Source: Nageia nagi
Lineage: Eukaryota; Pinophyta
DNA: 64,000 nucleotides
Assembly (NCBI GenBank): GCA_050084985.1
Contig: JBITNC010000001.1
Span: forward strand, 56,792,001-56,856,000
Direction of reading: 5' to 3'
Positions 1 through 11,460 of this stretch are shown here, in pieces. The stretch's first letter is position 1; each line of letters begins with the position of its first letter. The notes beneath the pieces are model-generated. The model was not told where the DNA came from and made no database searches. It saw nothing but the letters and a program-made list of their open reading frames with translations. A program made the position numbers and the translations under genes.

Positions 1-2049
1 CTAGAACATGGAGTGGCTAGTGTGCTACATCCCCCAACATAATTAACTAGTGAGGCTAAGGGAGTAAGCTTTCCGAAAATATCATATGAAACCTGCATGA
101 TTTGATATGGTCCCCAAGTAGAGAGGGAAGATGGTTCCTCTTTTGGATTTGGCGATTCCCTAGTAGTTATGGATGCCAATTAATTGAGTGATTTTGATTG
201 CACCCCATGATGATGGGTGATTGATTTTCCTTAGGCAATATTGATGATATTCCAACAATGATGGATAATAATGTAAATCCATAATACTTACAATAATTAT
301 GGATGATATTCCTTAGGTGATATTCCAATGATGATGGATAATATTCCAATGATGATGGTCAATGTTGTTTTGTTGACATAGATAACTCTGATGGAGTAGC
401 CTCATCATCAAGATTGGACTTGGTAGAAATATGCTCATGCAATTGCATGAAAGAGGTTTAATTTGTATTATAATATTCCTTCAAATATGATGATTTTATT
501 TCAACCAATTCATATTTAGGTTATTGTGCATCAGATTCTTGTTCACCCTTGAAAATTAGATCTTCAAGAGGTGATACGTAATTGATAAATTTTATATCAA
601 AAAATTTTGAATATGGGTATTCTATGTGCTTCTTATTTTGATCCTATTTTTTAGGCAATAAGAAACTCTCTAAATATGTTTATTGTGCTAGATCACATAT
701 AAGAGGAATAATAGAGATAATATCAATCACTTTAGACTCCCTAATCCTTAACTAGAAAAATGGACTTTCTTAGGTGAATTAATAGAAAAATCACCAACAT
801 TATGAATATCTATACATGATCATATACAAGTCATAGACTGACTAGATGGTGAAATAATATGCAATTTAGGTTCTATAAGATCATTAAATTGAATCTAAGA
901 TCCTTTAGAGGCATGCATATCTTCTTCTAAAAAGATATCAACTTGAATGGGAAGTGATGGATCATCATCTTATATTTGAGACTTCTCATGATTAATAGGA
1001 AACAAATTATATGATGAGGTTAACATTGGTAATGATGATGATTTTGATATAGTGGTTCCCTCAGTAGGGATATCCAATGGTATTATTGTAGATGTAACTT
1101 CATGCATAATACATGAACATTCATCCTTAATGTGTGATCTAATGGATGAAGGTAATTGGTATGTAATAATAGATTGTTCTACTTCATACAGTGTAATATT
1201 TGTGTCAATACTTTGAGTTATAGTGGATTTACATTATTTTGGATTCTCGATAAAGATACATGATGAATCAACTAAAAGTGAGTCTTCTTCATTGATAGCT
1301 TTTATGATTGAAGTTTGTTGAAGATACTACCAAATAAGAGTTTGTCTATTATCATGAGTAATGCGATGAGGAATATGTGTATTAGTTTGGATAGATCGAT
1401 AAGGTTTCACAATATTTTTCATATAGATATCCTGACTACCATGTGTAACAATTATATCCTTATGATAAGATTTCATAAGATTCACAGATATTGATCAAGA
1501 TCCATGAGTAGAAGAGGATTCTTAGTGTAGTTTGATTCATGATGACTATTAGAATAATGATTAACTTTTGGAATAATATGACTAAGCTTATCATGATTCC
1601 TTCTTATTAATCATGAGGTGTGATAAGAATCACTATGATCTATAATAACTCATTGTGTGTCACAATTAAGCTCTTATAATCCATAGGTGATGATCTTGAC
1701 TTATCAAAAGAAGTGTGATATAAACTAGATTGTAAAGTGTATGAAATGGGTGAATCATATCAATGATTATGATATTGAGAGTTGTGGTTGTTAGATGAGA
1801 TCCTTGATCAAGAGATATGTACCTTCTCATAGCAATATCATAGTACATAGGGTATTCATAATGAATCTTGATATATTCATACTCAATGGATGACTGATGA
1901 GAGGCTCTAGAAGTAGTTGAATAGGAGGTATGAGATGTATCATAATCATGGGCATGTTTTGATGGTGTGAGTTCTTTGCTAATAGATCTTTATTTGAGAT
2001 AATGACATTGCTATCAAAATGTTTTAAAAAGAGATATATCAATTATGTA
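1..2049. other. Unassigned A+T-rich region next to gag relic
   Basis: No intact gene is visible. The minus strand reads, across stops and frame changes, as a Ser/His/Tyr/Arg-rich low-complexity sequence around 1,660-2,040. This resembles the disordered parts of some Gypsy gag proteins and adjoins the recognisable gag core at 2,050-2,290. It may be the rest of the same decayed element, but no other domain could be recognised. Confidence 0.35.
205..360. repeat. Degenerate GATGATGG minisatellite
   Basis: The motif TATTCCAATGATGATGGATA recurs in exact or diverged form at about 245-275, 320-340 and 340-358, with related GATGATGG runs beside it. This is a short tandem or low-complexity repeat with no coding evidence. 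Confidence 0.6.
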
Positions 2050-2840
2050 TATGAAAAGATACTATATTATTTTAAAATTTTGTACCAATCATTAGCTTGA
2101 CCAAAAGTGTCATAGGAAAAATTCAAAGCATTAATCCATAATCATAAGTGATGTGGTGACATGCATATTTGAATCTTGTTAAATTCTATTGTGGGTCATC
2201 TTCCCTGCTAAATATTTCAAATTTAGGATGGTGAACTTGAAAGGGTATTCCTCTATGGGCACACTATGGTGTATGGGATTATTTTGGATAAACCCTTGTA
2301 TGTGAAATTATGCTTATACCTAATCTAATCTTTATGATATATCAATGGTTGAATGTTGGTAGTTATTATCCTCTTGCATGGAGAATATAGATCTTCTATA
2401 AGATAACTTATTATCTAAGAAGTATTCATGATGTTTATCTTCTTGCCACTTATATCTCCTACTATATTTTCTATCATCCTTTCTTTCATATTTTCTTTGT
2501 TCTTAGTATTTAGAGTGAGAAGATAGATGATATTTATCATGTATAGAAGAGTCATTTATAGAAGACCTATGAGATAATTCGTGATAATCTAGATATTTTT
2601 CATCTCTTTGTTCACATGAAAATGAGTGAGGATGGTAAGATTGATCATACTCAAAAGAGGTAAACTTAGAACTCCTATAACATTGTTGATTCTAAGATCG
2701 ATCACTAAGTCTAGAATATCTACTCCAACATGAGGATACATGGCATTATTCATCATACTAGTGATGAGAACAAGTATAATGAGATGAAGTGGAACTCAAT
2801 TGATGAGCCCTTTGATTTTAGGTTTGAACCATGCTAACCC
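2050..2840 (-). pseudogene. Ty3/Gypsy gag relic
   Basis: Read on the minus strand, 2,290-2,050 gives a broken version of the retrotransposon gag core: a PFKFT start, an LKYLAGK stretch, and a later FPMTL-like segment in shifted frames. Plant Gypsy gag proteins carry a similar stretch before the capsid helices. Upstream of it on the same strand (2,830-2,380) lies a low-complexity protein rich in Ser, Arg, His, Tyr and Asp. Several stops and frame changes are present, so this is a decayed fragment. No matching protease, RT or LTR was found next to it. Assignment is by pattern recognition only. Confidence 0.5.
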
Positions 2841-5009
2841 CAGGATAAGGCTCCATGAGCAACACATATAAACAATGATTTCAAATTTTCTAAGGGGATT
2901 TCTTGATGATAACAACCTTTTGACCAAGGTGTGAAGGATTGATTATTTTTTATTAAATTAGCTTAGAAGTGGCTTCCTAGAAGGAACTCTTAAGGGGGTC
3001 CTCACTTCATGCATTCATAGGTAAGGTGCATGGTGATTAGCTCACCATATGCCCACAAGGATGATTTAGATAAATCAAGACATGACTCTACTAAAAATAA
3101 ATCACATCAACCAACACAAAGTCTAATATTCCTTTCATTATCTTGTGTTTAATGTTGGTTATTATGAAGCAATGATACACACACAACATAGATGTCTACC
3201 ATTTCATCTAAATGCATCAATCATTGTTATCTAGATTAAATTTTCATTAATTGATTTATCTTTATTTAACATGTTCAATGTGAATTCATTTTATGACCTC
3301 TTTTTAATTTTCTTAGAATGTCAACTTGTCAAGTGTTTAAAGAGGTAGGTAAGGTATTTCTACTAGCTATCATGGGTGGACTGATAAATGCCCTTATACT
3401 TAGGGATTACCTATATATGTATAAGATTTTGATTAAAAAGGGATGCTGGTGCTAACCTGGGGAACCTCCAATACTTATCAACATTGAAAGTTCATACTGG
3501 GATAGATACCTCGACTAGGTGGGCATCATAAAACTACCTTGGTGCCCATCATCCATGTGATTAGTCTCAATATCACTAACCTCTAATCTAATGGTTACCT
3601 AACGCTAAGTTGCTAAGATAACTAACCTACCTATGATGAAATTTGGATGAACACTCATACTAGGAAATATGTTTGGGAAAGTAGCAGTTGGTCATGACCT
3701 CCAACTCACTATTATTGTTTATTTGTATTACTTGAGTATATGAGAATGCTAGTTATTCCAAAGTGAAAGATGATGTTCTTTTAAATTTCTTTAAATACAA
3801 AAATGAAACACTCCCAACCTAAATTTTAGATACCAATATTGGTTTTAAGCTTACAAACAAGCACATGTGTGACAACTCCATTTCCAAATTTTAATGATTT
3901 CTTTGCTAATGCATACTTAGTTTATTTGATGCAAATAATGCACACTCAGTAATCACAAATTACATTCCAAGGAAACTATTTTCAAATATAAATTCAATTT
4001 TTTATGGAATTTAACAAAAATTAATTCACAAAATTTTTGTGCTAATCTAAAAATTTAAAATTTAGGATTGCACATCTAAAAAAAGGTCAAAACCCCAAAG
4101 TAGAAATCTAGACTAAAAATCTAAAGTTAAAATATTAAATCTAAATTAAAATTTAAAATCTAAATTAAAATTTAAAATATAAATTTTACAATTATTTTTT
4201 TATATATTTATTTTATTTGAAAGTAAAATGCAGAAGACCATGATATCAACACTTCAGACAACTCAAAAAATGGAGTCATAAAACTCCAGATAGATAATTA
4301 AATATCTCAATTTAATTAAAAATATCTAATTTTTTATTTTTAATGAAAAGTGGATATTGATGATGGGTTAGAAGATTTAAAATAGGTCATGCAACCACTC
4401 TTTATGAAGGTATTAGTTTCATGGATCTCATAAAAGTGACAGTTCAAAAAAAGGAGTCTAAATGAAGAAGTTATGATGAAAATAGTGCGTTGATCCCTAA
4501 TTAACAATTTTAATTCAAATTTTAAATTTAGACTAGATGAAATTCAAAATTGATTCTATGGATCAATTTACGAGAAAAGGGTATCTTGTAACCACTTATT
4601 TTGACCATGTCAAGATGAAGAATGTAGTGGAACTGATGGAGTAAGAAATGAATTTTGATTGCAAGATTTATAGCAAAAAGACTACCAAGAAGCAAAAAGG
4701 GGAAGTTTAGGACATGCTAGCTCAACCAATTTGCCAAATCAATGACTCCACATCAACAAAGAGGATGAATTAGCAAGCCACATTAGTGGAGTCAAAGAGT
4801 CAATAAGGTTAACACTTGGCAAGAGAAGATTAGATTCATGGATCATGTGTTTAACCAATCAAATTTTTGGAATTTAAATTTATATGTATTGAGCTTGGTG
4901 GACATGTAGGGAGAGACCAACTGGGAGAGTAAACTAGGTGATAAAATAAGTGGTAAGAAGAAGGCCTACCTTTTGTGCATACATTGCAAAATATTTCTAT
5001 CATCCATCT
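2841..5009. other. No recognisable gene; A+T-rich intergenic sequence
   Basis: No ORF of note and no domain. From about 4,083 to 4,200 there is a low-complexity stretch made of repeats of AAAATCTAAATTAAAATTTA. The rest looks like decayed repetitive DNA, not assigned to a family. Confidence 0.5.
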
Positions 5010-5341
5010 CCATGATTCCTAGTAGTATTCTTAGCATTTTGATGGGCAAGTGATGTGAGTTTGAGTGGTATCCTAAAATGTGAGCATCATAAGACCAACA
5101 CCAACATGTTTATAACATGTGTGAAGATTATGAGAGCTCTAAAAAAAAGATTACATAGCTACCAAATAGTAGTTGAAAGTGGTATTTATTATAGAGTGCA
5201 CTAATAGACATGTATGGTTTGTTTGGTAACACAAAGGAGATGCGTGTATTATATGACAAGCTACAATATGAGAGACATCAAATCATGGATTGCAATGATC
5301 ATGGATATGCATCCTTTTCCATGGGGAGCTCTAGAAAAAGA
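5010..5341 (+). pseudogene. PPR protein relic, left fragment
   Basis: The plus strand reads as pieces of plant-type PPR repeats in two alternating frames. HSYQIVVESGIYY (about 5,156-5,195) fits the usual helix before a repeat. DMYGLFGNTKEMRVLYDKL follows in another frame, then MRDIKSWIAMIMDMHPF. These match the order LIDMYxxxGxxxxAxxxFDxM then RDxxSWxAMIxGY of PPR repeats. At least two frameshifts and stop codons are present, so it is not functional. It ends exactly where the Copia LTR starts at 5,342, and PPR sequence in the same orientation resumes past the retroelement block near 11.2 kb. PPR proteins normally bind organellar RNA. The alternative is chance resemblance, but three ordered motifs make that unlikely. 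Confidence 0.55.
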
Positions 5342-5886
5342 TGTCGATATTTAGTAAGTTATAATAAATAGGAATAATCTAATTGGCAAAATTAAATACA
5401 AAGAATCACAATCAAGATAGTAGACATAAGATATACTATGGTTTGGCTAGGAAAGCCTACATCCATTTGAAGCAATTACTTTGGTATTATTTCAACTATA
5501 GAAGGAATTACAATCCATAGAAAAATGTTGTACAATTCTATTCAACACAACACCTCTAATGTTCACATGAACATCCACATACCACAACTGTGTCTCCACC
5601 TTCAATGTTCTTAATCAAACATTCACCCTTTTGACACACAAGATTGAAAACTCCAATCTCCCTTTACAATACTAGCAAAGATAATTCTCTCTTAGAGGAT
5701 GACATATTTATAGGATTTAATCCCAAAATCCCTTTTTTATGCTTTCCCTTGGATCTATTTTTAGTTACACTAAGTGCCTCACTAAAATAGGAGTTACAAA
5801 CTTAAAAATAAACCCAATTATATGCAACTCTGATTAAATAATGGATTCCCAATCATCCCACTAAATCAGGCTCCATAATCCTAACA
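5342..5886 (-). repeat. Copia LTR, left copy
   Basis: About 545 bp, starting TGTCGATATT and ending CCTAACA on the plus strand. It aligns along its length with 7,263-7,806. Just to its right, ATCTTCCACTTGG is the complement of a Copia polypurine tract, so the element reads on the minus strand and this is the downstream LTR of the first internal segment. The left edge abuts PPR relic sequence. Confidence 0.75.
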
Positions 5887-6469
5887 ATCTTCCACTTGGA
5901 GAATGATCCACAAAAATTCTACCACTCCCTAAAGATAAATATTCAACCAAGTAATGAATGCCATCTCCTCTAGATTTTTGTATCCATACGTTGAACCATC
6001 ACACCAAACTAGTGCCATCCATGCACTTTTATTCCTATGATCAACAAGTAACACACAATCTACCTACCAAAAATCAATGATAATAAGAACATCCTCAAAA
6101 TTACTATGTATCATGGTGAATCAAATTTCACTACCATGGCAAGATCTACATACTATCAATGACCCATAGAATGTAGACACATAATATGGCTTTTCCACTA
6201 GCTTTGGAAGCACATTCCCCAAGTGTGGTATTACATACCAACTTAGAGACTTAGGGTTGCAATAATACAAAGTTATAACTATATTATGTGTTCCATCATG
6301 AGATCATACAATAAATTTTGAGCCATTTCCATCTACTTGGACATGTCTCCTAGATCCCACTACTTGTCCAATCTTCAATCTTTTGTATTCAAGATTAATA
6401 CAATATTCAAAAAGTTCAAGGCATCTTGTAACATGTCATCAACTATTTTTTTCCCTAATCCTCCTCCAT

Positions 6470-7262
6470 ATCTATATCAATAATATTTCTTCATATTCCC
6501 CTTTTTACCATAATGTCAGCACTCCATCTTTCCCTTGGACTTGTATCTATCTTGTTGCTCTCCATAGTTCCCCAAACTCATTCCTCTCACCCTTTGTTAT
6601 CTTATGGTAATCAATGCTTCATTATATGATGACTCTCTTATGCTCTTCCTTCATATGTCATGACCAAGGAATGCTTTCACCACATCATAAAAATAAAGAA
6701 CACTATAAATAATACTAATAGCTATTACCAAGCTCTCCCAAAAATCAAGTAATGAACAAATTAATTCATCTCTTCCTTTATTTTAACTTTACAAGAGGCT
6801 AACTTACTAACAACCATATTGAACTCATTTAAATGACTAGCTATAGATCCACCTTTTGATATATGCAAATTATAAAGTTTCTTTAATAAGAATACCTTGG
6901 TTTATGTTGAGGGGTTTTCATAGAGATTTTTCATTACATCCATAATATCCTTTGTGATCTTTTCCTCGGTAATATTGAATGCTATAGAAGATGTGAGACT
7001 CAACTAGATAACATCCAATACCTTCCTATCAAGAAGACTCTGCTCATCATATATCATAGAATAAGGTTTCTTCATTGCTCCTTCCAGAGGTAGATATAAA
7101 TATTTCATCAACAACAAGTATTTAATTTGCATTCACCAAAATTGGTAATTCTTTCCATTGAATTTATGCACTCTGAATGTTGATATATCTTCCATTGCTC
7201 CCTCTCAAACTGAAAATTCTTTTATTTTCTAGGTGCACCCAATGGTTAGCTCTAATACTAGT
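6470..7262 (-). pseudogene. Copia gag relic with broken zinc knuckle
   Basis: On the minus strand, from 7,200 leftward, the sequence reads as Copia gag (UBN2 type): a stretch encoding YLYLPLEGA, one encoding LDRKVLDVIQLSL, then VFLLKKLYNLHISKGGS, separated by stops and frame changes. Near 6,540-6,480 a zinc knuckle is visible as MEC-stop-HYGKKGNMKKYY. The CCHC pattern has lost its second Cys, His and last Cys, and the Trp codon is a stop. The complement of the Met-tRNA primer site, GCTCTAATACTA, is at 7,249-7,260. No integrase or RT follows. Confidence 0.7.
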
Positions 7263-7806
7263 TGTTGGGATTCAACAAGTTTTGATAAACAAGAACAATC
7301 TAATTTGCATAATTAAATACAAAGAATCATAATCAAGATAATAGACACAAGATATACATTGGTTTGATTAGGATATCCTACATCTACATGAAGTAATTAC
7401 TTTGGTATTATTTCAACTGCAAAATGAAATACAATCTAAAAAAAATATTGTATAATTATCTTCAACATAAGGCCTCCAATATTCATATGAACATACACAC
7501 ACCACAATCGTATCTCCACCTTCAATGTTGTCAACCAAACATTCACCCTTTAAACATATAAGATTGAAAACCCCAATCTCCCTTTACAATACCAACAAAG
7601 ATAATTCTCTCACATATAATAACATATTTATAGGATTTAATCCAAAAATACCTTTTGTATTATTTCCATTGGATATATTTTTAGTTACACTAAGTGCTTC
7701 ACTAAAGGAGGAGTTACAAACTTAAAAATAAATCCAATTACATGCAACTCTGATTAAACAATGGATTCCCAATCATACCACCAAATCAGGCTCCATAATC
7801 CTAACA
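7263..7806 (-). repeat. Copia LTR, right copy
   Basis: 544 bp from TGTTGGGATT to CCTAACA, diverged from 5,342-5,886 but collinear with it. It is preceded on the left by the complement of the tRNA-Met primer site and followed on the right by ATCTCCCACTTGG, the complement of a polypurine tract. So it borders internal sequence on both sides, which a simple single element would not show. Confidence 0.75.
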
Positions 7807-8416
7807 ATCTCCCACTTGGAGATTGATCCACAATAATTATACCACTATTGCATTCACTAAATACAAATATTAAACCAAGCAAGGAATGTCACCTCCTCCA
7901 TATTTTTGTATTTATAATCTAAACCATCACATCAAACTAGTTTCATTTGTGCACTTTTATCGTCATGATCAATAGGGAACACACAATCTACCTACCAAAA
8001 ATAAGTGATAATAACAACATCCTCAAAATTACTATGTATCATGGTGAATCAAACATTACCATCATGGCAAGATCTACATACTACAAATGACCCATATCAT
8101 CCACATAGATAATATGGCTTTACCACTAGCTTTAAAAGCACATCCCCGAGTGTGGTATTACCTACCAACTTAGAGACTTAGGGTTGAAATGATACAAATT
8201 TGTAACCACATTATGTGTTCCATCCTAAGATCATAAAATAAATCTTGAGCCATGTCCATCTTCTTAGGTATGTCTCCCAATCACCATTGCTTGTCCAATC
8301 TTCAATCTTTTGTAGTTAATATTAATACAATCTTTAGAAAGTATCAAGCCATTTTATAACATATCACCAACTATTTTTGCCTATGATTCTCCGCCATCTC
8401 CATTCCAAGACCAAAA

Positions 8417-8421
8417 ATATT
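8417..8421. repeat. TSD of composite Copia insertion, left
   Basis: ATATT immediately before TGTTGTGTGTGG, repeated as ATATT at 10,992-10,996 just after CCTAACA. The uninterrupted counterpart in the first internal copy, near 6,484, has a single AATATTTCTTCA. Confidence 0.85.
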
Positions 8422-8705
8422 TGTTGTGTGTGGAGCATGATTGTTCAGAGTTGTTTATTTTAGCCGGATGTATATCCCAGGAAGCTAAAAACGTTTGAAA
8501 AATTACCTTGTAAAAGTAAAGTAATTTCTAGTCAATCTGGGCTGTTTATTAGGCAAATAATCTGATGGTTGAACTTATGTTTGGTTTAGGGATTTTTTCC
8601 CTAGATAAAAACCCCTCTTTTTGCATGTGGGCATTGTAACAGACGTGATTCGGTGAGTGAGAAATAGAAACGTGAGACTGTGAGAGAAAACAGAGGATAT
8701 TACAG

Positions 8706-9022
8706 AGTATGTTGCTGCTACAGAGGCTAGTAAAGAAATGATTTGGTTACAAAGGTTCATGGGTGAATTGGGTAAGGAGCATGATATGGGGACGCTATAC
8801 AGTGATAGCCAAAGTGCCATTCATCTTGCAAAGAACTCAGCATTTCATTCTAGGACTAAACACATACAGCTTAAGTACCATTTCATACGATCAGTGTTGG
8901 AAGATGGAGAATTAAAGCTGGAAAAGATACATACTAGCCAGAATCCTGCAAATATGCTAACAAAAGTTGTAACCAGGGAGAAACTGAGAATATGCTCAGT
9001 TTCAATTGGTCTTCAAGGATGA
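8706..9022 (+). pseudogene. Copia RNase H tail, unit 1
   Basis: Open frame from the LTR junction to the pol stop. It encodes the C-terminal part of Copia RNase H: EYVAATEASKEM start, DSQSAIHLAKNSAFHSRTKH, then KIHTSQNPANMLTK. NPAN replaces the NPAD seen in the other copies. It is a fragment without the N-terminal catalytic part and is not expected to act alone. Confidence 0.85.
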
Positions 9023-9402
9023 CTATGAAGATGAGAAATAGCCAGGTCCAAAGAGGAGTCATTGTCCAGCAAAAGAAGCAGCGGTGGAGTTGCTACAATC
9101 ATTCTCCAAGTGGGAGATTGTTGTGTGTGGAGCATGATTGTTCAGAGTTGTTTATTTTAGTCGGATGTATATCCCAGGAAGCTAAAAACGTTTGAAAAAT
9201 TACCTTGTAAAAGTAAAGTAATTTCTAGTCAATCTGGGCTGTTTATTAGGCAAATAATCTGACGGTTGAACTTATGTTTGGTTTAGGGATTTTTTCCCTA
9301 GATAAAAACCCCTCTTTTTGCATGTGGGCATTGTAACAGATGTGATTCGGTGAGTGAGAAATAGAAACGTGAGACTGTGAGAGAAAACAGAGGATATTAC
9401 AG

Positions 9403-9719
9403 AGTATGTTGCTGCTATAGAGGCTAGTAAAGAAATGATTTGGTTACAAAGGTTCATGGGTGAATTGGGTAAGGAGCATGATATGGGGACGCTATACAGT
9501 GATAGCCAAAGTGCCATTCATCTTGCAAAGAACTCAGCATTTCATTCTAGTACTAAACACATACAGCTTAAGTACCATTTCATACGATTAATGTTGGAAG
9601 ATGGAGAATTAAAGCTGGAAAAGATACATACTAGCCAGAATCCTGCAGATATGCTAACAAAAGTTGTAACCAGGGAGAAACTGAGAATATGCTCAGTTTC
9701 AATTGGTCTTCAAGGATGA
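9403..9719 (+). pseudogene. Copia RNase H tail, unit 2
   Basis: Second tandem copy of the same fragment, exactly 697 bp after the first. It differs by a few residues, for example HSSTKH for HSRTKH and IRLMLEDG for IRSVLEDG. Same truncation at the LTR junction. Confidence 0.85.
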
Positions 9720-10099
9720 CTATGAAGATGAGAAACAGCCAGGTCCAAAGAGGAGTCATTGTCCAGCAAAAGAAGCAGCGGTGGAGTTGCTACAATCATT
9801 CTCCAAGTGGGAGATTGTTGTGTGTGGAGCATGATTGTTCAGAGTTGTTTATTTTAGCCGGATGTATATCCCAGGAAGCTAAAAACGTTTGAAAAATTAC
9901 CTTGTAAAAGTAAAGTAATTTCTAGTCAATCTGGGCCGTTTATTAGGCAAATAATCTGACGGTTGAACTTATGTTTGGTTTAGGGATTTTTTCCCTAGAT
10001 AAAAACCCCTCTTTTTGCATGTGGGCATTGTAACAGACGTGATTCGGTGAGTGAGAAATAGAAACGTGAGACTGTGAGAGAAAACAGAGGATATTACAG

Positions 10100-10416
10100 A
10101 GTATGTTGCTGCTACAGAGGCTAGTAAAGAAATGATTTGGTTACAAAGGTTCATGGGTGAATTGGGTAAGGAGCATGATATGGGGACGCTATACAGTGAT
10201 AGCCAAAGTGCCATTCATCTTGCAAAGAACTCAGCATTTCATTCTAGGACTAAACACATACAGCTTAAGTACCATTTCATACGATTAGTGTTGGAAGATG
10301 GAGAATTAAAGCTGGAAAAGATACATACTAGCCAGAATCCTGCAGATATGCTAACAAAAGTTGTAACCAGGGAGAAACTGAGAATATGCTCAGTTTCAAT
10401 TGGTCTTCAAGGATGA
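10100..10416 (+). pseudogene. Copia RNase H tail, unit 3
   Basis: Third tandem copy, again spaced 697 bp. It is followed by the polypurine tract and the only full LTR of the block. Confidence 0.85.
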
Positions 10417-10512
10417 CTATGAAGATGAGAAATAGCCAGGTCCAAAGAGGAGTCATTGTCCAGCAAAAGAAGCAGCGGTGGAGTTGCTACAATCATTCTC
10501 CAAGTGGGAGAT

Positions 10513-10991
10513 TGTTGTGTGTGGAGCATGATTGTTCAGAGTTGTTTATTTTAGCCGGATGTATATCCCAGGAAGCTAAAAATGTTTGAAAAATTACCTT
10601 GTAAAAGTAAAGTAATTTCTAGTCAATCTGGGCCGTTTATTAGGCAAATAATCTGACGGTTGAACTTATGTTTGGTTTAGGGATTTTTTCCCTAGATAAA
10701 AACCCCTCTTTTTGCATGTGGGCATTGTAACAGACGTGATTCGGTGAGTGAGAAATAGAAACGTGAGATTGTGAGAGAAAATAGAGGATATTACAGCGAA
10801 TCTGTTGTAGGTTGTATCTATTCACTTTGCTGGATAATAAAAAAGGAAGGACTTGCTATTTGGTGTGGACGTAGCCCAAACTGGGTGAACCACGTATATC
10901 TGTGTCTCTCTTGTTTATGCATTTTCTATGCTTATATTTCTAAAACGTTTTTTATGTTTTATTGCTCCGTAATAATTATAATTTCCTAACA
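10513..10991 (+). repeat. Full 479-bp LTR closing the tandem block
   Basis: Runs from TGTTGTGTG to CCTAACA, collinear with the LTRs at 28,492 and 32,788 but with several shared differences (GACGTGATTCGG instead of GATGTGATTTGG, for example). So the block comes from a different sublineage than the full-length element. Confidence 0.88.
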
Positions 10992-11165
10992 ATATTTCTT
11001 CAAATGCCCTTTTTTTATAATGCCAACACTCCATCTTTCCCTTGGACTAGATCCATCTTGTTGCTCTCCATGGTTTCCCAAAATCAAATTTATAAAGGTA
11101 TTATTCAAATTCATACATTTTTTCCTTTTTTCTTTTTAAATTTATTTACACATGATGTAGGTTAA

Positions 11166-11460
11166 ATTTTTTTAAATGTATAGGAGGCCTATTATTTATT
11201 TATAGAATACAACATATTGATATAAGCATAGCAAGTTTCTTGAAAATACTATGGTTATTTCAGAGAGGTACAACATAGGAAATGTATTAATTAAAGGGTA
11301 TCCATTTTATGACTATAGCAAGGATGATCTTAGGCTATTTAATATGATGAAACACTTAGGAATGAACTCCAACAACAAAATTTTTGCATGTGTGCTATTT
11401 GCTTGTAGCCATGAGGATTGTAAATACTTTACCATCAATTTTTTTTACAAATAAACTAAT
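11166..11460 (+). pseudogene. PPR protein relic, right fragment
   Basis: The frame from 11,251 reads SERYNIGNVLIKGYPFY, then DLRLFNMMKHLGMNSN, then FACVLFACSHEDCKYF. This follows the PPR order RDxxSWxxxIxGY, AlxLFxxM, GxxPNxxTFxxVLxACSH...GxxYF closely. Upstream 11,190-11,250 is a more decayed part, and a stop follows at 11,452. Together with 5,010-5,341 it suggests a PPR gene or pseudogene broken up by the Copia block. Some repeats between the two parts are missing, so it could instead be two separate relics of the same large family. Confidence 0.6.

Larger units (their letters stand above)
8422..10991 (+). mobile_element. Compact Copia derivative: three 697-bp tandem units plus one full LTR
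   Basis: The block consists of three consecutive units starting at 8,422, 9,119 and 9,816, then a complete 479-bp LTR at 10,513-10,991. Each unit holds the first 284 bp of the LTR joined to the last 413 bp of the internal region (RNase H tail, stop, 3' leader, polypurine tract). The same family is present full length at 28,492-33,266, which allows exact mapping: the junction joins LTR position 284 to the pol base equivalent to 32,375, sharing CAG on both sides. Units differ from each other at roughly ten positions, so amplification is recent. A 5-bp TSD (ATATT) flanks the whole. There is no primer binding site, gag, integrase or RT. Confidence 0.92.
5342..11085 (-). mobile_element. Internally deleted Copia element in LTR-internal-LTR-internal arrangement
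   Basis: Two diverged LTR copies (5,342-5,886 and 7,263-7,806) lie in the same orientation. Each is followed on its right by the same internal sequence. On the minus strand the order after each LTR is primer binding site, gag with a broken zinc knuckle, a jump past most of pol, polypurine tract, next LTR. The second internal segment is split by a later insertion (8,422-10,991), resumes at 10,992 with zinc-knuckle sequence, and stops matching the first copy near 11,085. A third LTR is not seen, so the block is truncated. Integrase and RT are absent, so this is a non-autonomous derivative. The tandem arrangement suggests recombination between LTRs of neighbouring copies. Confidence 0.75.

Noticed and set aside
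8575-10214. Three minus-strand ORFs of 81 codons in the tandem block
   Set aside because: They are exact antisense shadows of the RNase H tail and LTR in each unit, repeated because the unit is repeated.
8422-10991. CRISPR-like or satellite array
   Set aside because: The units are 697 bp, map exactly to LTR plus pol tail, and lack spacer diversity; the block is a retrotransposon derivative in a plant genome.
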